A DNA stretch of 38,828 nucleotides from a virus. Each line of letters begins with the position of its first letter. Position 1 is the first letter of the stretch. Position numbers and translations under genes: made by a program. Shown here in pieces: positions 33,482-38,828 of this stretch. Under the pieces are notes generated by a model. The model was not told the origin of the DNA, did not search any database, and was given only the letters and a program-made list of their open reading frames with translations. Location: IMG/VR virus record IMGVR_UViG_3300022690_000315, positions 1 through 38,828 of that record; one strand, given 5' to 3'.

Positions 33482-33501
33482 CTAAGTGAATGGTCACTTA
33501 G
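33482..33501 (+). promoter_or_regulatory. Perfect 8-bp hairpin before next gene
   Basis: CTAAGTGA, loop ATGG, TCACTTAG, with no T-run. Ends 15 nt before ATG 33517, so it more likely affects translation or mRNA processing than termination. Confidence 0.6.
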
Positions 33502-33516
33502 GTAAAAACAAATAAG

Positions 33517-33780
33517 ATGAATTCTAAAGAAGGTAAGTGGGAATTAAGAAGAATGAGAACAATTGATTATAAGAATCAAGTCTTTGAACCGTCTGAATGG
33601 ATAATAAAGACAATCAATAATGGCATTGGTTCCCACGTCATTTCTTTACGGTACACAAACTCCGAAGGTAAAGTCTATGCAACTCATCCTATGTTGTTAA
33701 ATGCACCACAAGAATTAAGAATAGAATATAAATATCTCAAACGATTAATAACAGATTTAATCAAAAAAGCAACCGAATGA
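33517..33780 (+). CDS. Small early protein, unknown
   Basis: 87 aa, with strand-like WELRRMRTIDYKNQVFEPSE and a helical C-terminus (IEYKYLKRLITDLIKKATE). Overlaps the next small gene (ATGA). No family recognised. Confidence 0.55.
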   Translation: MNSKEGKWELRRMRTIDYKNQVFEPSEWIIKTINNGIGSHVISLRYTNSEGKVYATHPMLLNAPQELRIEYKYLKRLITDLIKKATE

Positions 33781-33881
33781 CCGAATTGATACCAGCCATA
33801 TTATTTGAGGCAACCGTTATCGGGTACTACTTTTTGATAAAAGAAAGTTGGATTTTATTTAAACAAATTAGAGAATTATGA
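33777..33881 (+). CDS. 34-aa single-span membrane peptide
   Basis: ATG 33777 overlaps the preceding stop (ATGA), and its own TGA (33879-33881) overlaps the next ATG (ATGA). The peptide MTELIPAILFEATVIGYYFL continues into a charged end. Double coupling and a hydrophobic centre support a real tiny membrane protein. Confidence 0.55.
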   Translation: MTELIPAILFEATVIGYYFLIKESWILFKQIREL

Positions 33882-34183
33882 AACTTGAACCGGGGCTTTA
33901 TAGACATTATTACAGTAGCACAATAACTTTAACAGCAATATTTACCATAGGTAATAAACTTGTAAATATCGAAGAGAGAACTTTGGATAAAGAATATCCT
34001 GATAAACCTAATTCTTGGTTTCATCAGAGGTTTCCAATAGACAGGATTAATTTTTCGGATAATTTGGAAAAGATTAGATGCTTAACAGATAAAGAAATAT
34101 GGATGAAATCTATTCAGTTTAAATGGGAAGATTTTAATTCCGAAGAAATATTCAATAATATGGAAAACTTAAATCTGAAATAA
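33878..34183 (+). CDS. Small early protein, unknown
   Basis: 101 aa; beta-rich start (GLYRHYYSSTITLTAIFTIG), then KPNSWFHQRFPIDRINF and an acidic end (FKWEDFNSEEIFNNMENL). No family recognised. Confidence 0.55.
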   Translation: MKLEPGLYRHYYSSTITLTAIFTIGNKLVNIEERTLDKEYPDKPNSWFHQRFPIDRINFSDNLEKIRCLTDKEIWMKSIQFKWEDFNSEEIFNNMENLNLK

Positions 34184-34195
34184 AAAAGCTATATC

Positions 34196-34435
34196 ATGAC
34201 AATGGAGAAGATGGAAATATTAACCGAGCAATCAACCGAGAACTTGTGGCAAATAGAAATTACCAGGAGGCAAATCAAGGGCAAAAAGGAGAGTATTTTA
34301 AAAAGAGAACAGCTTGGATACGATGCTGAATATTTAAGAGTACATATTGACAAGCTGGAAACCGAAAAAACCGAGTTGACAAGAAAGTACAAAGACCAAT
34401 TGAGTGAATTATTAACCCTAAGTAGTGAATTATGA
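34196..34435 (+). CDS. Small coiled-coil protein
   Basis: 79 aa, nearly all heptad-like helix (ENLWQIEITRRQIKGKKESI, VHIDKLETEKTELTRKYKDQ). Possible alternative start at the Met three codons in. Overlaps the next ATG (ATGA). Confidence 0.6.
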   Translation: MTMEKMEILTEQSTENLWQIEITRRQIKGKKESILKREQLGYDAEYLRVHIDKLETEKTELTRKYKDQLSELLTLSSEL

Positions 34436-34959
34436 AAACAGAAAAAATGGTATCGAAAATAACAAATGATTCAACCGTAAAATATTTCACAGAATTAATG
34501 GGAGATAGGTATAGTGGCCTCTTATTAGTGGGTGGGGCTGTTGTTGATATATTAGAAGGTCGAACGCCTTTGGATTATGACTTTGTGGCTGCTAGTGACG
34601 CTGATATTGATATATTCAAGTGTAACGGATTTAAGTTTGTCAGCGTTACGAAGTCGGCTATTACACTAAAAAAGCAAAAGATTGTTGTTCAGTTTTTAAC
34701 AAGAAGCCTAGTGGAATTTGATTTCAAGATAAGCCAAAGCACTTATAATTTCAGGACGAAAAAACTAACGATAGACCTAATTTCCTTTGAAGAAAAAACA
34801 TTGATTCCAACTTCTTTCATAAACGAAGAATACGCAATACGCTCTTTGGTCAGAATACCGCATTGGAGAAAGAAAGGCTATGACATAAAAGATGTCACTT
34901 ATTTAAGCCTTTTGAATGTCATTGGAACATCTAAAAGAATCGAATCAACTAAATCTTAA
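34432..34959 (+). CDS. Nucleotidyltransferase-like protein (Pol beta/CCA-type head)
   Basis: 175 aa. LLLVGGAVVDILEGRTPLDY then DFVAAS gives the GG (34-35) and DxD (D48, D50) of the Pol beta nucleotidyltransferase superfamily as in PolyA/CCA-type heads (GGaVRDlLlGr-p-DiD). A third acidic residue is not obvious; the CCA domain and other C-terminal parts are absent. May be a minimal transferase or an inactive relative. Lies among early genes. Confidence 0.65.
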   Translation: MKTEKMVSKITNDSTVKYFTELMGDRYSGLLLVGGAVVDILEGRTPLDYDFVAASDADIDIFKCNGFKFVSVTKSAITLKKQKIVVQFLTRSLVEFDFKISQSTYNFRTKKLTIDLISFEEKTLIPTSFINEEYAIRSLVRIPHWRKKGYDIKDVTYLSLLNVIGTSKRIESTKS

Positions 34960-34963
34960 TTAA

Positions 34964-35149
34964 ATGGACTACCAAGATCACATAAAACACGTCGAAGAAA
35001 GCGAAGAAACCGAAATATTCAGCGGAGTAAATAGAGATGATTTTTTCGCGTTACCGGAGCATATCAAAAGGATGGAATTAAAGCGCGACTGGTTTGTGAA
35101 AATGAGAAACTGGTTTATTAAACGAACAAAAAATTTGATACCTCTATGA
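34964..35149 (+). CDS. Small charged protein, unknown
   Basis: 61 aa; acidic N-terminus (DHIKHVEESEETEIFSG) and basic aromatic C-terminus (KRDWFVKMRNWFIKRTKN). Overlaps the next gene (ATGA). Confidence 0.55.
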   Translation: MDYQDHIKHVEESEETEIFSGVNRDDFFALPEHIKRMELKRDWFVKMRNWFIKRTKNLIPL

Positions 35150-35469
35150 AAAATCCGTATTCAATACCCGGAGTACCAAAAAAGGTCAGCATGATAGACA
35201 GAATAACTATTTATGTTTGTGAACAGCACTGTATAACCGTAAAAGATATTAAGTCTACGTGTCAGAAAAGAGCAATAATCACACCAAGACAAATTTGCAT
35301 GTACGTACTTTACAAGTACACCAGAAGCACTCTTGATTATATCGGGGAATATTACGGGAAAGATCATACTACTGTCCTGTATGGCACAAAAACTATCTCA
35401 GGTTATTTGGAAACGGACAAAAAATTAGGTGAAGAAATAGACAAAATAATTAAGCATTTTAAATTATAA
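35146..35469 (+). CDS. Stand-alone DnaA domain IV-like protein
   Basis: 107 aa. It aligns with the C-terminal DNA-binding domain of DnaA: ITVKDIKSTCQKRAIITPRQ, CMYVLYKYTRSTLDYIGEYY and GKDHTTVLYGTKTI, including the DHTTV motif (D73-V77) that reads DnaA boxes. The AAA+ ATPase domain is missing. It may bind DnaA boxes in the phage or host origin to divert or block host initiation. Which DnaA boxes matter could not be decided by eye. Confidence 0.85.
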   Translation: MKNPYSIPGVPKKVSMIDRITIYVCEQHCITVKDIKSTCQKRAIITPRQICMYVLYKYTRSTLDYIGEYYGKDHTTVLYGTKTISGYLETDKKLGEEIDKIIKHFKL

Positions 35470-35472
35470 ATA

Positions 35473-36243
35473 ATGAACGACAAAAAAGAAGAATTGGCCG
35501 TAAAGGTCACAGATAATCAAATAATGATCGCTGAGACGTTAGATAACTTCAGCGAGGCTCAGGTAGCAATTGTAAAGAATAGCGTTGCTAAGAACACCAC
35601 AAATCCCGAATTAGCCTATTTTTTGCAAGTATGCCAGACCGTTGAATTGAATCCTTTGAATAAGGAGATTTGGTGTTATAAAGACAAGAAAGGTAATTTA
35701 CTTGTATTCGCTGGGCGTGATGGTTTTCTTGCAAAGGCACAAAGAAGTCCTTTTTATAATGGGATTCGGTCATGTGAAATATGCGAACATGATGAATATG
35801 AAATCGATATTCCTAACGGAGTAGTCCATCATAAAATAACCAAAATTGGAAAGGAAAGGGGTAATATAATCGCCGCTTATGCAATTGTATTCCGAAAAGA
35901 CGGTGAATCTACTATTGAGTTCGTTGAAATGAGCGCATACAATAAAGGATTTAATGCCTGGTCATCCCATCCGGCAGATATGATTAAAAAAGTTGCCGAA
36001 ACTCATGCTCTAAAGAAAGCATTTGGGATCTCTGGACTTCAAAGCGAATACGATTACAATGTAAATAATGGTGTCGCGGTTCCTATTCAAACAAAAGTGT
36101 ACACTTTGGAAGAAATAGAATCTCTTTATGAGTTGAAAAAAGAATCATTAAGCCTTGAACAGCAATTGGAAGTTGAGGCCATCATAGAAGAAAAAGACGA
36201 AAAGAGCTATCGCAAGGTGTATGACAAATTAAGTAAACTGTAA
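35473..36243 (+). CDS. recT: RecT-family single-strand annealing protein
   Basis: 256 aa. Hallmark segments: ELAYFLQVCQTVELNPLNKE, IWCYKDKKGNLLVFAGRDGF, IGKERGNIIAAYAIVFRKDG, HPADMIKKVAETHALKKAFG and ISGLQSEYDY. It anneals complementary single strands during phage recombination. It pairs functionally with the exonuclease 240 bp downstream. Acidic C-terminal helices (VEAIIEEKDEKSYRK) resemble SSB-interaction tails only loosely. Confidence 0.93.
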   Translation: MNDKKEELAVKVTDNQIMIAETLDNFSEAQVAIVKNSVAKNTTNPELAYFLQVCQTVELNPLNKEIWCYKDKKGNLLVFAGRDGFLAKAQRSPFYNGIRSCEICEHDEYEIDIPNGVVHHKITKIGKERGNIIAAYAIVFRKDGESTIEFVEMSAYNKGFNAWSSHPADMIKKVAETHALKKAFGISGLQSEYDYNVNNGVAVPIQTKVYTLEEIESLYELKKESLSLEQQLEVEAIIEEKDEKSYRKVYDKLSKL

Positions 36244-36245
36244 TT

Positions 36246-36482
36246 ATGGAATCAAAACAAAAAGCTGTTTCGTTAATTCGCATGATGTTAATTAATGGAC
36301 AAGAACAACCTAAAGTTGGATTAGATATGCCAGAAGAATCGTGTCAAAGAGCAAAGAAATGCGCGATAAAACTTGTAGACGAAATACTTGATTTGCTTAA
36401 TCATAAAAGCACTTGGGATAATTGGTTTTATGAAGAACGTGACTATTGGAACGAAGTTAAATTACACATGCAAAAATTGTAA
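36246..36482 (+). CDS. Small protein between recT and exonuclease
   Basis: 78 aa; helical (AVSLIRMMLINGQEQPKVGL, RAKKCAIKLVDEILDLLNHK, FYEERDYWNEVKLHMQKL). A similar small gene often lies between these two genes in Bacteroidota phages. Function unknown. Confidence 0.6.
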   Translation: MESKQKAVSLIRMMLINGQEQPKVGLDMPEESCQRAKKCAIKLVDEILDLLNHKSTWDNWFYEERDYWNEVKLHMQKL

Positions 36483-36484
36483 TT

Positions 36485-37192
36485 ATGAAAGAACAAAACG
36501 CAAGACACGGTACATTCTCATCATCTGAAATTTACAAGTTAGTCAAAACTGGAAGGGCAAAAGATGCTAATTTTTATCAAACTGGATTGACTTACATTCA
36601 GGATAAACGATTTGAACAGAAGCTAGGTAAATCTCTAACGGGTGAGACAAGTGCAAAGCCGACGAATTGGGGTAAATTCATGGAGATTCGAGTATTTGAT
36701 TTGATCGACTTGAGTTATCGACTGGATTCTGAAAGAAGATTAGGACATCCAACAATTAAGGAGTGGACGGGCGCACCTGATACATTACGAGGCGAGTTCG
36801 TTGGTGACATTAAATGTCCCTGGACACTCAAATCATTTTGTGAGGCCATAGATGCGCTCGAAGAAAGTACTGAGAAATTTAAGGAAGTGAAGCCTGAATG
36901 GTATTGGCAATTGGTTTCAAATGCTATTCTCACCGGAAAGGACAAAGCTGAGATCATCATTTATGTTCCTTACTTGTCAGAACTGGAAGAAATCCGGGAA
37001 ATGGCTAACAATTACGACGGCGATCAGAACAAGATCGCTTTCATTAATTGGTCTGAAGACGAAGATTTACCTCACTTATTGGATGGTGGAGAGTACAAGA
37101 ACATCAACATCTTCGAGTTCGACGTTCCACAAGAGGACGTTGACTTTTTAACTGAACGCGTAGAAGATGCGATAAAACTATTGAAGGCATGA
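36485..37192 (+). CDS. YqaJ-type phage exonuclease (lambda Exo-like)
   Basis: 235 aa. Core motifs of the PD-(D/E)XK recombination nuclease: ARHGTFSSSEIYKL, WGKFMEIRVFD, GAPDTLRGEFVGDIKCPW (catalytic D...DxK) and WYWQLVSNAILTGKDKAEII. It resects dsDNA 5' ends to feed RecT. Confidence 0.88.
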   Translation: MKEQNARHGTFSSSEIYKLVKTGRAKDANFYQTGLTYIQDKRFEQKLGKSLTGETSAKPTNWGKFMEIRVFDLIDLSYRLDSERRLGHPTIKEWTGAPDTLRGEFVGDIKCPWTLKSFCEAIDALEESTEKFKEVKPEWYWQLVSNAILTGKDKAEIIIYVPYLSELEEIREMANNYDGDQNKIAFINWSEDEDLPHLLDGGEYKNINIFEFDVPQEDVDFLTERVEDAIKLLKA

Positions 37193-37368
37193 AAGCAATT
37201 GAAAAAACCATTATCTATACGATGGTACAAAGTGATAACCTTGAGCCTGAAATTGAAAGAGAATCCAAGGATGGATGGATAATGCAGGGCTGTGATTATG
37301 TAAAAGAAAGACATTCTCCTGAAATTCAAGCAACGGTGAAATACAGGAAAATGAGCAGAATAGATTGA
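37189..37368 (+). CDS. 59-aa protein, paralogue-like to 1885-2217
   Basis: ATG 37189 overlaps the exonuclease stop (ATGA). Sequence KTIIYTMVQSDNLEPEIERE then SKDGWIMQ shares the KTII...E-I-x2-E...GWI pattern of the 1885 protein. DUF4177-like look; function unknown. Confidence 0.6.
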   Translation: MKAIEKTIIYTMVQSDNLEPEIERESKDGWIMQGCDYVKERHSPEIQATVKYRKMSRID

Positions 37369-37391
37369 ATATTAACTATAACAATTAGATT

Positions 37392-37525
37392 ATGCAGGAA
37401 GCAAGTGCAACAACACATTTTGATATTTGGTTCGATTGCCCTTATTGTGCGAAATATGTGGTGAATATCTTGGAGATGGTTGCGGTTTTCCTGTCACTTG
37501 TGACGGATGCGGTGGTGACTGTTGA
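37392..37525 (+). pseudogene. Zinc-finger protein with apparent -1 frameshift
   Basis: Frame from ATG 37392 begins MQEASATTHFDIWFDCPYC, a zinc-knuckle opening, but then turns into an unnatural hydrophobic run continuing to 37589. One base back, the frame from 37448 reads CEICGEYLGDGCGFPVTCDG then CGGDC and stops at 37523-37525. This is exactly the missing Cys-rich second half. So the gene carries a -1 shift near 37441-37455: a mutation, sequencing error, or programmed frameshift. No classical slippery heptamer was seen. Confidence 0.6.
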
Positions 37526-37593
37526 TAAAATGTCGAAAAAACAACCATTTAGATTGATTATAAGCAAATTAACAAAACAGAGTTATTAACATT

Positions 37594-37758
37594 ATGATAG
37601 CAGACGCATATTTAGACCATGAGACTGGAAGCGCACCGACAATAGATCAGTTGCATGAATTGTGGGAAGTGTTCAACAAAAAAGGGAAAATAGTATTGGA
37701 AGCGCCGGACAAATGGAAGTTAGTCAGTAGTATATTTAAAATTGAAAATTTGAATTAA
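37594..37758 (+). CDS. 54-aa small protein, unknown
   Basis: ATG 37594 to TAA 37756-37758. The product (MIADAYLDHETGSAPTIDQL, HELWEVFNKKGKIVLEAP) has a balanced composition and lies 1 bp before the YopX gene. No family recognised. Confidence 0.5.
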   Translation: MIADAYLDHETGSAPTIDQLHELWEVFNKKGKIVLEAPDKWKLVSSIFKIENLN

Positions 37759-37759
37759 G

Positions 37760-38152
37760 ATGGAAAACAGGATTATAAAGTTTAGAGCATGGGATATTGA
37801 TAACAAAAAAATGACATTTTCGGATGCCTTTTGGATTATAACAGGAAGTGAAGTATTACTTTTAAATCCACATCACAAAGATACTACATATTACAAAGTT
37901 GAAAATTGTGAAGATGGATTTGAGATAATGCAATTCACCGGCCTCCACGACAAAAACGGAAAGGAAATCTATGAAGGGGATATATTTAAATACAAAGGTG
38001 AAATTTGGCAGATAGTTTATTATGATAAATCTGCAATGTTCGTTTTTAATCCTACTGACAAAAAAGGCAGAAAGTGTATCGTTAATTGTGGTTATGTAGA
38101 TCATGGTGAGGTAATCGGAAACGTCTTCGAAAATCAAGGATTGTTAAAATGA
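37760..38152 (+). CDS. YopX family protein
   Basis: 130 aa. IKFRAWDIDNKKMTF at the start and MQFTGLHDKNGKEIYEGDIF in the centre are the YopX signature; ends VIGNVFENQGLL. YopX proteins are common in phages and prophages, beta-barrel-like, of unknown function. Confidence 0.9.
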   Translation: MENRIIKFRAWDIDNKKMTFSDAFWIITGSEVLLLNPHHKDTTYYKVENCEDGFEIMQFTGLHDKNGKEIYEGDIFKYKGEIWQIVYYDKSAMFVFNPTDKKGRKCIVNCGYVDHGEVIGNVFENQGLLK

Positions 38153-38226
38153 TTGTTCATAACAATTCGAACGACAACTTGCGAAGGTGACAAGTAAAAT
38201 ATAGTTTAGCCAATAACTTAAAATTC

Positions 38227-38328
38227 AGCTTGACAGAATCAATTAAAAATATTGCCCACAGCAAGCCTGTAAAGGTAAATGAGTCCATAGGGGAAGTCAA
38301 GCTCTCCTTAGTTGCTTATGCTGTGGGC
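38227..38328 (+). ncRNA. Pseudoknot leader element, copy 2
   Basis: Helix 1 is AGCTTGAC (38227-38234) with GTCAAGCT (38296-38303). Helix 2 is GCCCACAGCA (38254-38263) with TGCTGTGGGC (38319-38328). The first loop is 19 nt (AGAATCAATTAAAAATATT), 14 of 19 positions equal to copy 1 without gaps. The second loop is about 32 nt and ends GGGGAA; the third contains TCCTTAGTTGC, matching copy 1. Helix 2 ends exactly 16 nt before ATG 38345. Different helix sequences with kept pairing are compensatory. Confidence 0.8.
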
Positions 38329-38344
38329 TACCTTATTTAAACCC

Positions 38345-38828
38345 ATGAAAAAAACAAAAAAAACAACATATAAGGGATTCAATGTAGATATGAAATGCAG
38401 AGGATTCCAATATAAAGTAGGCGAAGAATATGAAACCAAAGGTGCTGCAAGATGTACTAGTAATGGTTTTCATTCATGCGAAAATCCGCTAGACATATTT
38501 GGTTATTACGATCCTGCAACTTCTGTTTTTGCGGAATGTGAAGCATCTGGAGATATTGATACTGATAATAACGACACAAAGATAGCTTCTTCTAAAATTA
38601 AAATCAAAGCAAGTATGTCGCTTCATTCTATAATAGAGGCGGGTGTTGAGTTTATATTTTCCAAAGCAAAAAAAATCAATAAAAAATCCAATTCAGGTTA
38701 CAGTGGTGCTGCTTCCAATTCAGGTTACAGTGGTGCTGCTTCCAATTCAGGTTACAGTGGTGCTGCTTCCAATTCAGGTTACAGTGGTGCTGCTTCCAAT
38801 TCAGGTTACAGTGGTGCTGCTTCCAATT
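38345..38828 (+). CDS. N-terminal part of DUF7666-like repeat protein (continues at base 3)
   Basis: 161 codons up to the window end. Residues 1-110 form the DUF7666-like domain (TYKGFNVDMKCRGFQYKVGE, GFHSCENPLDIFGYYDP, SVFAECEASGDIDTD, KIKIKASMSLHSIIEAGVEF). From about 115 the 9-residue repeats begin. This is the first gene of the early operon, 16 nt after pseudoknot copy 2. The complete protein is estimated at 244 aa if the 123-bp end overlap is counted once. Confidence 0.85.
   Translation, partial: MKKTKKTTYKGFNVDMKCRGFQYKVGEEYETKGAARCTSNGFHSCENPLDIFGYYDPATSVFAECEASGDIDTDNNDTKIASSKIKIKASMSLHSIIEAGVEFIFSKAKKINKKSNSGYSGAASNSGYSGAASNSGYSGAASNSGYSGAASNSGYSGAASN
38687..38828 (+). repeat. 27-bp tandem repeat, right end
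   Basis: A 19-bp partial unit (38687-38705) is followed by four full units (38706-38813) and a 15-bp partial unit that ends the window. Bases 38706-38828 equal bases 1-123. The contig was evidently opened inside this array. Confidence 0.97.

Noticed and set aside
38160-38200. tRNA fragment (TTCGAAC)
   Set aside because: No acceptor, D or anticodon stems around it.
38687-38828. CRISPR-like array
   Set aside because: Units are directly abutting with no spacers and are in frame with a protein; it is a coding tandem repeat.
1-38828. Integrase, repressor, DNA polymerase, helicase or diversity-generating retroelement
   Set aside because: Looked for and not recognised among the translated genes; lifestyle (lytic or temperate) therefore remains open.

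Overview
The window is an essentially complete, circular (or circularly permuted) genome of a tailed phage that infects a Bacteroidota host, probably a Flavobacteriia-like bacterium. The host assignment rests on AT-rich sequence, Bacteroidota-type promoters (TAnnTTTG at -7), few Shine-Dalgarno sites, a SprB-type repeat in a virion protein, and a secreted leucine-rich-repeat protein with a type IX secretion (T9SS) sorting tail. Both ends of the window lie in the same perfect 27-bp tandem repeat inside one gene. The last 123 bp equal the first 123 bp, and joining them restores one open frame of about 244 codons.

Layout, nearly all on the + strand. (1) 38345-end plus 1-6247: early operon with a DUF7666-like repeat protein, a DnaD/RepA-like replication protein, a second replication-associated protein, NinG, a radical SAM enzyme, an ASCH-like protein, an HNH protein, many tiny genes and a sigma-region-2-like protein. 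(2) 6248-7363: an almost gene-free 1.1-kb stretch dense in RNA-like helices, with one short minus-strand gene and a pseudoknot-forming leader. (3) 7364-8320: the secreted LRR/T9SS protein, a likely cargo (moron) gene. (4) 8481-17564: packaging and head genes (TerS, TerL, portal, S78-type protease, HK97-like capsid, connectors). (5) 17617-31918: tail tube, tail assembly genes, tape measure, baseplate/hub and fibre genes, with a methyltransferase-like protein and a YkgJ-like Cys-cluster protein among them. (6) 31918-32911: lysis genes (holin-like proteins, GH108 muramidase). (7) 32912-33260: a structured leader. (8) 33261-38152: second early operon with a nucleotidyltransferase-like protein, a stand-alone DnaA domain IV, RecT, a YqaJ-type exonuclease and YopX.

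How the genes fit together: RecT, exonuclease and NinG form a recombination module, and the DnaA-C and DnaD-like proteins suggest recruitment of the host replisome, since no polymerase, helicase or primase was recognised. No integrase or repressor was recognised either. Late genes read as one long convoy with ATGA/TAATG couplings, punctuated by TAnnTTTG promoters before terS, portal, tail tube and a fibre gene.

The most novel signal is RNA-level. Two copies of the same pseudoknot architecture (33157-33244 and 38227-38328) have different helix sequences but the same pairing order, a 19-nt A/T-rich first loop, a 16-nt third loop, and exactly 16 nt between the last helix and the ATG of the first gene of each early operon. 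A further pseudoknot precedes the LRR gene, and a ~500-nt multi-helix region follows the early operon. All structures were found by eye; none was folded or searched against a database.
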